Below are positions 56,098 to 64,000 of a stretch of 64,000 nucleotides of DNA, piece after piece. The stretch's first letter is position 1. Each line of letters starts with the position of its first letter. Location: NCBI RefSeq assembly GCF_000632985.1, contig NZ_CP007481.1, forward strand, positions 372,001-436,000. Reading direction: 5' to 3'. The DNA comes from Neorickettsia helminthoeca str. Oregon (lineage in GTDB: Bacteria > Pseudomonadota > Alphaproteobacteria > Rickettsiales > Anaplasmataceae). Below the pieces are notes generated by a model. The model saw nothing but the letters and a program-made list of their open reading frames with translations, made no database searches and was not told the origin of the DNA. The translations under genes were made by a program, and so were the position numbers.

Positions 56098-56334
56098 TTA
56101 ACTTCCAAAGAAATCTTCCCCAAACCTATCCTTGAATCTGTTTACTTTACTGGTTGCCTTCACATTCGTGGAGGCAGACTTAGTCCAAGCCTGATGTGTT
56201 TCAGGAGGCCAGTCACCAGCATTGTAGACAACCAATTCACCTTTTTTTCCTAGAGTAGACCTGACCTTGATTTTCATTCCATTCGTGAACGCCAGGATAA
56301 TGTCATGAACCTCTGGGTGAATATTTTTTTTCAT
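56098..56334 (-). CDS. rpmE: 50S ribosomal protein L31
   Basis: MKKNIHPEVHDIILAFTNG is the standard L31 opening, then FRSTLGKKG-like and a final NRFKDRFG. Of 78 residues, about 10 in the middle are extra compared with typical L31. The four zinc Cys of some L31 forms are absent (Cys-minus type). It lies 9 bases from the carA start on the same strand, probably one transcript. Confidence 0.88.
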   Translation of the reverse strand: MKKNIHPEVHDIILAFTNGMKIKVRSTLGKKGELVVYNAGDWPPETHQAWTKSASTNVKATSKVNRFKDRFGEDFFGS

Positions 56335-56432
56335 GTGTTTATAAAGGCTCGATCGATAACATTCTAAACGAATAGTCCTCTTGAATCAATCAAAGATATC
56401 TTGGATTCAACGAAGGCTTTTTGTTTTCCAAC

Positions 56433-57176
56433 TTAGCACTGGAAACTATCTTTTCTTTTTCTCAGAATGGCAAATATTTCCGCTTCTGTAAGTTCTGGGA
56501 ACTGATTTTTTTGATATTCTTTTATTCTGAGGAAGGGATTAATATTTTTTTCCTGCTCTAAGGTTGTTGGAATGGTAGAATATCTATGACCTTTAATACT
56601 GTTCCAGTAATTTTTGATAGCAATATTTTCCGGTTCTATGCTCATAGCGAAACGCAAATTATCTCTGGTGTACTCATGAGCGCAATATATTGTTGTGTCT
56701 CCAGGTAGACTTGCGATCTTTTCGATACTTTCAAACATCTGAAGATGAGTTCCCTCGAATACTCTTCCGCACCCCGCAGAGAAGAGCACATCACCGCAGA
56801 AGAGAAGTTTTTCTTCAGTAAAAAAATAGCCCACGTGACCCAGTGTGTGTCCGTGTAGTTCGAGAACTTTAACGTGTGTACCGCAGAGATATATTTCATC
56901 AACAGCTAAAGAATCCCAGCAGGGAAGCAAATCCTTTTCAGATAGCGGTACAATAACCTGTGCATCTGAGAATCTTTTCTTAATCTGAGAGATCCCGGAT
57001 GTATGATCCGCGTGATGATGAGTCACTAGCACCCACCCCACTGACAGACCATACTTTGAAACATGATCCAGGACAGAATCTCCATCACCAGGATCCACAA
57101 CAAAGGCAAGAGAACCAATATTGCCAATGAAGACATAATTGTCCTTCAATATTGGTAGTACCGCAATTTGCAGCAC
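56433..57176 (-). CDS. gloB: hydroxyacylglutathione hydrolase (glyoxalase II)
   Basis: A 247-residue metallo-beta-lactamase-fold thioesterase that finishes methylglyoxal detoxification. The metal motif THHHADHTSG is near residue 53, HGHTLGHVGYF near 108, FCGDVLFSAGCGRVFEG near 127 and YCAHEYTRDNL near 165, where the glyoxalase II family differs from other lactamase-like proteins. Its ATG overlaps the stop of trcR by 1-3 bases, so translation is coupled. Confidence 0.92.
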   Translation of the reverse strand: MLQIAVLPILKDNYVFIGNIGSLAFVVDPGDGDSVLDHVSKYGLSVGWVLVTHHHADHTSGISQIKKRFSDAQVIVPLSEKDLLPCWDSLAVDEIYLCGTHVKVLELHGHTLGHVGYFFTEEKLLFCGDVLFSAGCGRVFEGTHLQMFESIEKIASLPGDTTIYCAHEYTRDNLRFAMSIEPENIAIKNYWNSIKGHRYSTIPTTLEQEKNINPFLRIKEYQKNQFPELTEAEIFAILRKRKDSFQC

Positions 57177-57745
57177 TACAATGAATCCTCCATTGCTTCC
57201 TCAATTTCCCTTAAATGTCTTTCGCTCTGTTCTGAGATTTTCACTTTTAGTAGAGCATCATCTAAGTCTTCCTGGGAACAAAGGTTGAAGAGTAGAGGAT
57301 CCCTAGGTTTCAGGTTATCATAATTCCAGTACGTCTTTTCGCGAATGGACTTCACGATCTTTGCTGTGGTGCCTATAAGAGAAACAATCTGGGAATCGCT
57401 CAGTTCAGGATAATTATTGATCAGCCACAAGGAAGCATCGGATTTCACTCTTCGTTTTACAACAGGAGTATAGCCTCTTCCCTTCTTTTTCTTTTTATCA
57501 ACAATGGATTTGATTATTAACCTTTTGTTTGGATCATTTTCGCATTCTTCAATATCACGCTGTTCTACTTCCCCTGTAATTCTCGGATCGCAGCCTATAA
57601 GGCCTTGGGCAACTGTCCCATCTGCGATGCCTTCTACTTCTAAAACGTGCAAACCACAGGCCTGAGCAATTTGCTCGAACGTCAAAGCAGTCTTATCTAC
57701 CAACCAAACGGCGACAGCCTTGCGCATCAAAGGTGACGATGACAT
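57176..57745 (-). CDS. DUF1013 family regulator, TrcR-like
   Basis: This protein of about 190 residues matches DUF1013, known in Caulobacter as the cell-cycle transcription regulator TrcR. Features are SSSPLMRKAVAVWLVDKTALTFEQIAQACG (quoted here in part as VWLVDKTALTFEQIA), an HTH-like region, and SLIGTTAKIVKSIREKTYWN near 145. The open frame starts at 57763 (MGGCLV), but ATG 57745 (MSSSPLMRKA) better fits the family. It overlaps gloB at its stop. It probably associates with RNA polymerase; details in this genus are unknown. Confidence 0.85.
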   Translation of the reverse strand: MSSSPLMRKAVAVWLVDKTALTFEQIAQACGLHVLEVEGIADGTVAQGLIGCDPRITGEVEQRDIEECENDPNKRLIIKSIVDKKKKKGRGYTPVVKRRVKSDASLWLINNYPELSDSQIVSLIGTTAKIVKSIREKTYWNYDNLKPRDPLLFNLCSQEDLDDALLKVKISEQSERHLREIEEAMEDSL

Positions 57746-57839
57746 AACTAAGCAACCCCCCAAGATAAAAATATGACTCCGCTTTCAGAGTACTGGATAC
57801 ACACTAACACAGCTTAAATTTAACACTCTTAACATTCAG

Positions 57840-60272
57840 TTAACTAATCTTGTTGCAGAGAAAATTTATCACCCTGTTCGGGATATATATAACTCTATCA
57901 ATTTTACAATTTTTGATCAATCTCTTCCCAATAGAGATTATTTCTGCTTCGAGGTGATTCCTTGGAACCTCAATTGTTTTAAGGAATTTCCCATTTTTTT
58001 GCACTGCTATCTTTATAGTATCATCCTGCAGGATACTTTCATCATATGAGACCCAAGGCGAACCATATAGTTTATTTGTATTTCCAAGCTCTGCGGAAAG
58101 ATATTCTGAAAGGTGGGGTGCAAATGGCTCCAATACTCTGAGCAGTGTATATATTGCATTCCTGTCTACTTCCTTACTTGTGGAAAGCAAATTCACTAAT
58201 TCATGGATTTTTGCGACTGCGCAATTGAGTTTTATTTCTTCTATATACTTTGTGATATCACGGAGGATCTTATGCATCTTTACATTGAACTCTTTATTCA
58301 TCGGTGATTGAATCTCATCCTCAACAGCAAGATATTTTTCCGCTAGGTTTTTTATTCTGCGTAAAAATTTGAAAGCTGCCTCAATACCTTTATCAGACCA
58401 TTCAAAAGTATTTTCTGGAGGATTGTCGGAAAGTATGAAAAACCTTGCTGCATCAGCGCCATATTTTGTTATAACCTCTTCTAAGTCGACTATATTTTTT
58501 TTTGACTTACTCATTTTCTCAACTTTTCCGACTGAGATGCTTTCTCCCCTAGCTGAGAGGAGTTTTGCCTCATCTGGATATAACCACTCTCCAGCATCGT
58601 TTTTATAAGTTTCATGACAGACCATTCCCTGAGTTACTAAATGCGTAAAAGGTTCCTTGATTGTTAAATAACCACATTTCTGTAGCGCACGCACGAAAAA
58701 CCTTGAATAAAGTAAATGAAGTATTGCATGTTCTACTCCGCCGATATACATGTCGACAGGTAGAAAGTGCTTACAAGCTTCCTTATCTATACCTGCAGAT
58801 GGATTGCAAAAAGCTGCAAAATACCAGGAAGATTCAAAGAACGTATCAAAAGTATCGGTATCCCTGAGTGCTGGACCCCCACATTTAGGGCAATTTGTAT
58901 GCTTCCACTTGGGATGACTCTCCAGTGGATTTCCTTGCTTTGAAAAATCTACATCTTCTGGAAGAGTTATCGGTAAGTCCTCGACTTTTACTGGCTGCAT
59001 TGAGCATTTCTCGCAATATACGACTGGAATAGGGCATCCCCAGTATCTTTGTCTTGATATTCCCCAGTCTTTTAATCTGTACGAGGTCTTTGCTTCACCT
59101 ATTCCAAGTGATTCAATTACTTGGATAATACGTTTCCTAGCTTCTATGACTTCCATTCCGTCTAAGAAATCCGAATTGTACATCTCTCCTTCCAAGTCAC
59201 AATAGGGGAGGGCGGTATCTGTGTCCCCTTTCTTGATTACTGGGGTGATCTTCAAATTGTACTTTTGAGCAAATTCAAAGTCTCTCTCGTTATGAGCTGG
59301 GCATCCGAATATTGCCCCTGTACCATAATCCATTAGTACGAAGTTAGCCAAGTATAGAGGAAGTTTAGCTTTGGAAAATGGATGTACTACTTCCAAATTA
59401 GTTGGGATACCTAATTTTTTATTGAATAAAGTACGTAATTCTTCGATTTTTTCCTGTTTTACTAAATCCAGTTCTCTGACGATGGGATGATCTATCGATA
59501 TTGCACAGAACGATGCACCAAAAATTGTTTCCGGTCTAGTACTGAAAACTTCGACAAACTTTGAGCCATGTCCACTTAATCTGAGCTTAATTGATGCCCC
59601 TTCGGATTTACCTATCCAATTCGCCTGCATTGTCTTGACCTTTTCAGGCCACCCTGGAAGGCTATCCAGGTCCTGTAGTAGCTCCTCTGCAAAGTCAGTG
59701 ATTCTTAGGAACCATTGAGGGATCTTCCTTTTTTCGATCAGAGCGCCGGACCTCCAACCACGACCATCTATGACTTGCTCATTCGCTAATACCGTTTTAT
59801 CGACAGGATCCCAATTTACTTCTGATTCTTTTTTATAAGCCAGACCAGCCCTAAGAAAATCAAGAAAGAATCGTTGTTCATGCTTACAATATTCGGGGGA
59901 GCAAGTTGAAATTTCCCTACTCCAATCATACGAGAGACCAATATTTTTCAGTGTTGTTCTCATTTTCGAAATATTCTCCTCGGTCCATTTTCGAGGATGT
60001 ACGTTTCCAGCTATGGCAGCCTTTTCAGCTGGCAGTCCGAACGCATCCCAGCCGATTGGATGCAAAACATTATATCCATTTGCTTTTTTAAAGCGCGCTA
60101 ATACATCTCCTATTACATAGTTCCTAAGGTGCCCCATATGAAGTTTTCCTGAAGGATATGGAAACATACTCAGTACATAATACTTTTTTTCTTTATAGGT
60201 CTCAGCGGAGAAATTCCAGGAAGATCGAGCGAACTCCTCTATTTCCCGGAAGTCGTAACTTGACATGTACAA
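57840..60272 (-). CDS. leuS: leucyl-tRNA synthetase
   Basis: A class I synthetase of 810 residues. The HIGH motif is in [15 protein letters not shown] near 38-52, the KMSKS motif in [11 protein letters not shown] near 582, and the editing domain with [11 protein letters not shown] near 244. The zinc module CPKC near 445 and the C-terminal anticodon region are present. The start at 60272 (MYMSSYDF) or 60266 (MSSYDF) are both open; the second fits better. Confidence 0.95.
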   Translation of the reverse strand: MYMSSYDFREIEEFARSSWNFSAETYKEKKYYVLSMFPYPSGKLHMGHLRNYVIGDVLARFKKANGYNVLHPIGWDAFGLPAEKAAIAGNVHPRKWTEENISKMRTTLKNIGLSYDWSREISTCSPEYCKHEQRFFLDFLRAGLAYKKESEVNWDPVDKTVLANEQVIDGRGWRSGALIEKRKIPQWFLRITDFAEELLQDLDSLPGWPEKVKTMQANWIGKSEGASIKLRLSGHGSKFVEVFSTRPETIFGASFCAISIDHPIVRELDLVKQEKIEELRTLFNKKLGIPTNLEVVHPFSKAKLPLYLANFVLMDYGTGAIFGCPAHNERDFEFAQKYNLKITPVIKKGDTDTALPYCDLEGEMYNSDFLDGMEVIEARKRIIQVIESLGIGEAKTSYRLKDWGISRQRYWGCPIPVVYCEKCSMQPVKVEDLPITLPEDVDFSKQGNPLESHPKWKHTNCPKCGGPALRDTDTFDTFFESSWYFAAFCNPSAGIDKEACKHFLPVDMYIGGVEHAILHLLYSRFFVRALQKCGYLTIKEPFTHLVTQGMVCHETYKNDAGEWLYPDEAKLLSARGESISVGKVEKMSKSKKNIVDLEEVITKYGADAARFFILSDNPPENTFEWSDKGIEAAFKFLRRIKNLAEKYLAVEDEIQSPMNKEFNVKMHKILRDITKYIEEIKLNCAVAKIHELVNLLSTSKEVDRNAIYTLLRVLEPFAPHLSEYLSAELGNTNKLYGSPWVSYDESILQDDTIKIAVQKNGKFLKTIEVPRNHLEAEIISIGKRLIKNCKIDRVIYIPNRVINFLCNKIS

Positions 60273-60446
60273 CTAACCTGCTTGTATCACGGGATTTTAT
60301 CATATAATCACAGCAATACTAATAGAGATTTCTGATGAGTGGATGGTTACTTATACCTTAAACTTACTATATTTGCTCTTCTATGAATTAGATAAGTTTT
60401 AATTAAAATTTGTAATACTTATCTCCACAAATCATAACGAGAAAAT

Positions 60447-60839
60447 ATGTCAACTTTAAACACTACTAGATGCTTACTTTGTGTTGCAATAGTATCATTG
60501 CTATCTGGCTGCGCACCAGTTTACAGGACTACCCATCATTTTGTTCCGCCAAAAACGGAATCAGGTAGACTTTGTGCAAATCAGTGTATTCTATCGAAGC
60601 AGCGATGTATAAAGGATTGCTTGGATCATGGCCTACCATACGGTGTGATCTCTGGTGTAACGAGCGTGGCAAAGTCTCTGATTACAGGTAGTCATGCTGG
60701 CGGTGGAGCTAATGAACAAGTCGTGAATGCTTGCAAGTCTTCATGCGAGGGGGATTATCGAATGTGCTTCGTCAACTGTGGTGGTAACATACAATCAGAG
60801 ACACACTGCATCCAAAATTGCGATAAGGAGGGACAATAA
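60447..60839 (+). CDS. Cys-rich lipoprotein, unknown function
   Basis: The 130 residues begin with a lipoprotein signal peptide and lipobox LLSGC, so the mature protein would start at Cys22 and be acylated by Lgt and Lnt. The mature part has about eleven Cys, mostly in CxxxC pairs (CANQCILSKQRC, CKSSCEGDYRMC, CVNCGG, CIQNC), and a Gly/Ser-rich central segment that could insert in membrane (SGVTSVAKSLITGSHAGGG, cited as GVTSVAKSLITGS). It may form disulfides in the periplasm or outer membrane. I know no family for it. Confidence 0.75.
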   Translation: MSTLNTTRCLLCVAIVSLLSGCAPVYRTTHHFVPPKTESGRLCANQCILSKQRCIKDCLDHGLPYGVISGVTSVAKSLITGSHAGGGANEQVVNACKSSCEGDYRMCFVNCGGNIQSETHCIQNCDKEGQ

Positions 60840-60912
60840 AATTACTGAACAAGAAAAGGTTTCCCAAGATGAAAAACTCTCAGTTCATTGGGGGAAACCT
60901 TTGACACCGTCA

Positions 60913-61536
60913 TTACACTCTCTTTATTGTAAAAATAACCCTTCCGATTATTTCGATTTCGTCAAAATGTTTAATATAGGTTGAATATTTCTCATTATCA
61001 GGGATTATCTTTATATCTTTTGTTCCAAAAATGTGCTCGACGCTTCTTACGATGCTGTTGAAATCATCACGGAGAAGGAATATTCCTGATTTTATCTTAC
61101 TATTTTGATCAAATTCCCTAATTATCAGGGTTTCATTTGGCATAATACTCGGTGCCATACTATCATCATACATATTACAGGAATATAGCTTATATTCCTC
61201 ACCTATCCATTCTTCGCAGAACATTCTGTTGAGTAGAATGTTCACGTTATGACGATTCTCCAAACTATGGACAGGGGCATAATTCTCGTAGTCTATGGAA
61301 TCAGGAGACGCGTTGATTAAATAGGAAATAGAAATTCCCAACTCTCTAGAAATAGAATCCAGTTTCTTCGAAGTTGGATTTTTCGATTTACCATTTAATA
61401 TGTCATATACAAATGATTTTCCCACTCCTGCTTTCTCAGCAAGCTCCCTAGCATTGATACCAAGTTCTTCCATCCGCTTCCTGATTTTATAAGCCATCAT
61501 ATTTGTTATCTGATTAGCGATCTCCGTCATATCCAC
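60913..61536 (-). CDS. XRE-type repressor with S24/LexA-like domain
   Basis: A 207-residue regulator: a helix-turn-helix at about residues 20-72 (RELAEKAGVGKSFVYDILNG), then an S24 peptidase-like domain with the nucleophile region MYDDSMAPSIMP (Ser126). The general-base Lys expected near 164 appears as Arg in SIVRSVEH, and I see no Ala-Gly cleavage site in the linker. It is therefore probably a repressor that does not self-cleave. It resembles phage CI and alphaproteobacterial regulators. Targets are unknown; the convergent lipoprotein gene is not an obvious one. Confidence 0.8.
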   Translation of the reverse strand: MDMTEIANQITNMMAYKIRKRMEELGINARELAEKAGVGKSFVYDILNGKSKNPTSKKLDSISRELGISISYLINASPDSIDYENYAPVHSLENRHNVNILLNRMFCEEWIGEEYKLYSCNMYDDSMAPSIMPNETLIIREFDQNSKIKSGIFLLRDDFNSIVRSVEHIFGTKDIKIIPDNEKYSTYIKHFDEIEIIGRVIFTIKRV

Positions 61537-61764
61537 TGCTCAACTAAAAAACTACATTGTGGATGTATCACAATTCAAAATTGCATACAATACTCCTGAA
61601 ACGGTAATTTATAATTTTTTGGTTAAAATTAACGCAAGACATCAATTTTAAAGAGAAAGGTGTTATCCACTCCAGAAACCAATCAACTAATATATCTTTA
61701 CTTAGCCGTATTTGCTGAGAGAATACTCTATCTATAGTGTACACTCCATCCAGTTTTCCGTGCA

Positions 61765-62466
61765 ATGAAAAATAATATTTATATATCAAATAAGGAAAAA
61801 AAGAATATTCTAGCTTTGACAATAGTGTTGACACTATTATATTCATTGGCTTTTTATTTTGTATTTTCATCCCCCGTTGATCAGTTGCATGGCGAATTCG
61901 TAAGAATCATGTATGTACATGTCCCAGCGGCTTGGCTGGCTGTGCTATTATATTCAGTGATTGGATTACTTAATATCATATATCTATCTTTCTCCGTTCC
62001 TGTACTCGGGATAGTTGCTTATGCTCTGGCACCAATTGGGATGACCTTCACTATGATATGCTTGATCACTGGAAGTCTTTGGGGCAAACCAATATGGGGA
62101 ACTTTCTGGGTCTGGGATGCACGTTTGACTTCGATGTTTGTATTATTCTTTTTATACCTAGGGTATTACCTTATCTGGGACTATAAGGAATTTAACATAA
62201 AATTAGCTTCGATCGTTAATTTGATTGGCCTGGTTAATATTCCTATTATAAAATTTTCCGTATACCTATGGGCGACTCTACATCAGAAATCCAGCGTTAT
62301 TCGTCCTGAAGGGATATCCATACATCCATCGATGTTGACTCCGTTGTTACTGATGTTTTTCTCTTCTTTTGTACTGACACTGCTCTTATGGTATTTTAAT
62401 TCATGTGCGGTGCTAAACCTAAGGAAAATCGAGAAACTACTTATACATGAGAAGTTTACTAAGTAA
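61765..62466 (+). CDS. ccmC: haem exporter protein CcmC
   Basis: CcmC loads haem onto CcmE for cytochrome c maturation, in the inner membrane. The 233 residues hold six helices, and the tryptophan-rich WGTFWVWDARLTS motif lies near residue 110, the W-W-D signature; the first Trp of the usual WWVWD is Phe here. The flanking HVPAAW with its His and the later LHQKSSV with another His supply the haem ligands of the family. It overlaps pyrB by 20 bases. Confidence 0.93.
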   Translation: MKNNIYISNKEKKNILALTIVLTLLYSLAFYFVFSSPVDQLHGEFVRIMYVHVPAAWLAVLLYSVIGLLNIIYLSFSVPVLGIVAYALAPIGMTFTMICLITGSLWGKPIWGTFWVWDARLTSMFVLFFLYLGYYLIWDYKEFNIKLASIVNLIGLVNIPIIKFSVYLWATLHQKSSVIRPEGISIHPSMLTPLLLMFFSSFVLTLLLWYFNSCAVLNLRKIEKLLIHEKFTK

Positions 62467-63319
62467 TAGAGATGTCAGTGTTGATGAAATCTATCAGATT
62501 TTCGACTTGGCAGCCTTCTATCTGAAGAACGGTATTGAAAGCAACCTATCTGGGAAGTTACTTTTCTCCATATTTTTCGAAAGTTCGACGCGGACGGAGA
62601 CATCCTTTTCAGTTGCCGCGTCCAGACTTGGATGTATAGTTGAAAAGGCTAATGTCAGTAATCTTGCTACTAGGAAGGGCGAACATCTTGTGGATTTAAT
62701 TTCCACTCTGAATGCATTTTCTCCTGATTTATTCGTGATTAGACATAGCGAGAGTGGTGTCCTGCATTTATTGAAGGGGTATATAGACTGCGGCATCATA
62801 AATGCTGGTGATGGGACCAATGAGCATCCGACTCAGGGATTGATAGATGCCTTCACGATATTGCACATGAAGGAAAAAATCGAAGGACTAAACATACTCA
62901 TATGCGGGGATATATTGAGAAGTAGGGTAGCGCACTCTACAATTCCGATTTTGCAGAGATTAGGCGCAGTCATATCTATTTCCGGACCACTTGCTTTGAT
63001 GCCCAAGATCTTGGATGAAGGGATTAGATACAGTCCAAATTTTCACGATGCCTTGAGTGGAGCCGATGTGGTAATCATGCTACGGACTCAGAATGAGCGT
63101 GCTAGTCAGGACATTGATAATGGAATCGATTTTTGTTTAAACAAAGCCGCACTTGCGGTTGCAAAGCCTGATATTCTAATCATGCATCCTGGCCCAGTGA
63201 ATAGGAATCGTGAAATCTCGGATGCGGTTTTAAATGATTCCAGAAATGGAATTCTTACTCAGGTCCGAAATGGGCAGTATATAAGAGCGGCTGTCATCAG
63301 TTTTCTATTAGAAGAATAA
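62447..63319 (+). CDS. pyrB: aspartate carbamoyltransferase catalytic subunit
   Basis: PyrB makes carbamoyl-aspartate, the second step of pyrimidine synthesis. The carbamoyl-phosphate site FESSTRTETSFSVAASRLG is near residue 45, the HPTQGLIDAFTI motif near 125, then ICGDILRSRVAHS near 148 and the C-terminal HPGPVNR near 245. The length of 290 is slightly short of the usual 305. It begins inside the end of ccmC. pyrI is not seen. It pairs in pathway with carA at 55-56 kb. Confidence 0.94.
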   Translation: MRSLLSNRDVSVDEIYQIFDLAAFYLKNGIESNLSGKLLFSIFFESSTRTETSFSVAASRLGCIVEKANVSNLATRKGEHLVDLISTLNAFSPDLFVIRHSESGVLHLLKGYIDCGIINAGDGTNEHPTQGLIDAFTILHMKEKIEGLNILICGDILRSRVAHSTIPILQRLGAVISISGPLALMPKILDEGIRYSPNFHDALSGADVVIMLRTQNERASQDIDNGIDFCLNKAALAVAKPDILIMHPGPVNRNREISDAVLNDSRNGILTQVRNGQYIRAAVISFLLEE

Positions 63320-63441
63320 ATTGCCGATCTTCTATGTTAGATTTATTTCTCCATGGGTGTTCCTATTGGGATTCAATTAAGCTTAGAAATTGAAATCATT
63401 GAGATAAAAAGTTAAAGTATTTACTATTAAAAGTAAATTAA

Positions 63442-64000
63442 TCTAGATTTACTTTCCGAACGAGAACGGAATACCGTATCAGGTACGCTCCATTTACGGA
63501 TATCACAGAGGGCGATATGACGCTTTTAAGTTATCTCAGTCATGCTGGTCATAAGTATAGGCTATTTTAAGAATCTGAGAATTCTCTCAAATTAGAGATA
63601 GAAAACTCATCCGGAGAAAGAGCTGAGAGCACCATCAATGGCGTTGACCTTTTATCTTTTAAGCCACAGCTTGATCAGCTTTCAAAAAGTAATACTGCGC
63701 AAGTGGTGCTCAGTTATAAACTGACTTCTGGTAACGTTAAGAGCAGAGTATATTAAGAGCAGAGTATATTCTTGTACCAGAGTAGTACACCATCACTGAC
63801 TCAGATAAGTGAATACCAGCATACAAAGAGTGTTAAAAGTATAGGAGTCTGTGGCCCTATGAATCGTGAAAAATCATGCGCAGTTTATGAGGACTCTGGT
63901 ATTAAATTCCAGTTACTTAGTGTCAATAGTAGTGTCAATAGTAGTACTGGAGAGATAACAGCAAGCGGCACCGAAAAAACTGTAAACAATACTGGTAGTA
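63442..64000 (+). pseudogene. decayed gene with two in-frame stops (extends beyond window)
   Basis: One frame is open from 63442 to the window end except for TAA at 63568-63570 and TAA at 63754-63756. It reads as ordinary protein on both sides: TEYRIRYAPFTDITEGD, then SFKPQLDQLSKSNTAQVVLSY and, after the second stop, ISEYQHTKSVKSIGVCGPMN. No start codon with a ribosome site is visible at 63320-63441, so the 5' end is probably lost. I do not recognise the family; the Ser/Thr/Asn-rich end looks like a surface protein. The 120 bases between pyrB and this frame contain no other feature I can support. Confidence 0.55.
63737..63770 (+). repeat. 16-bp tandem duplication within the decayed gene
   Basis: TTAAGAGCAGAGTATA occurs twice in direct tandem at 63737-63752 and 63753-63768. 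The duplication creates the second in-frame TAA. A second tandem duplication of 12 bases (GTCAATAGTAGT, 63922-63933 and 63934-63945) is in frame and keeps the reading frame. Confidence 0.85.

Overview
The window looks like chromosome from a Neorickettsia species (Rickettsiales, Anaplasmataceae), read from gene content rather than a database match. The clues are low-to-moderate GC; a reduced set of housekeeping genes in many short operons on both strands; frequent TTG and GTG starts; a circularly permuted (two-piece) alphaproteobacterial tmRNA; alphaproteobacterial SspB and TrcR (DUF1013); a CADD-family protein known from Chlamydia and Anaplasmataceae; giant ankyrin proteins; and scraps of a gene transfer agent (GTA). 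The species cannot be fixed from the sequence alone.

Layout. 1-4.1 kb: end of fabF, hemF, a membrane-anchored retropepsin-like protease with a duplicated tail, and a 665-aa protein with an inverse-autotransporter (intimin/invasin type) beta-domain. 4.1-10.2 kb: A-type Fe-S carrier, dNTP triphosphohydrolase, recO, split tmRNA directly followed by its ClpXP adaptor gene sspB, rlpA, lpdA and a frameshifted yraN. 10.2-18.8 kb: mgtE, a broken GTA-type major capsid gene, an AddA-like helicase/nuclease, a small membrane protein, mnmA, a CHCC zinc-finger protein, dnaQ and a perfect 211-bp copy of the murF 3' end. 18.8-30.6 kb: M24 aminopeptidase, alpha/beta hydrolase, membrane cytochrome c, pepA-purN, tRNA-His, aspS, murF, pstA, an Fbp-type ABC ATPase and a small tatA. 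30.7-39.4 kb: thiG, folP, folK, metK, an IS1-like orphan, dnaX-ybaB, the CADD-family protein and htpG. 39.6-47.4 kb is the accessory heart: a roughly 1,900-residue ankyrin protein split by a frameshift, then a two-helix membrane protein with four identical 105-bp repeats. 47.4-63.3 kb: lnt, an AsmA-like protein, ribD, ligA, folB-like, carA, rpmE, gloB, trcR, leuS, a Cys-rich lipoprotein, an XRE/S24 repressor, ccmC and pyrB. 63.3-64 kb carries a decayed gene with in-frame stops.

How the genes work together. FolK, FolP, the FolB-like protein and a CADD homologue that keeps all the residues I recall as important suggest a folate pathway in which p-aminobenzoate is made by CADD rather than PabABC. 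tmRNA and SspB form a compact tagging and delivery module. CarA and PyrB belong to de novo pyrimidine synthesis, PurN to purines, RibD to riboflavin and ThiG to thiamine, which fits the unusually broad cofactor and nucleotide synthesis of this family. HemF, CcmC and the membrane cytochrome c belong to haem and cytochrome biogenesis. The likely host-interaction candidates are the inverse-autotransporter-like protein, the ankyrin protein, the repeat membrane protein and the Cys-rich lipoprotein.
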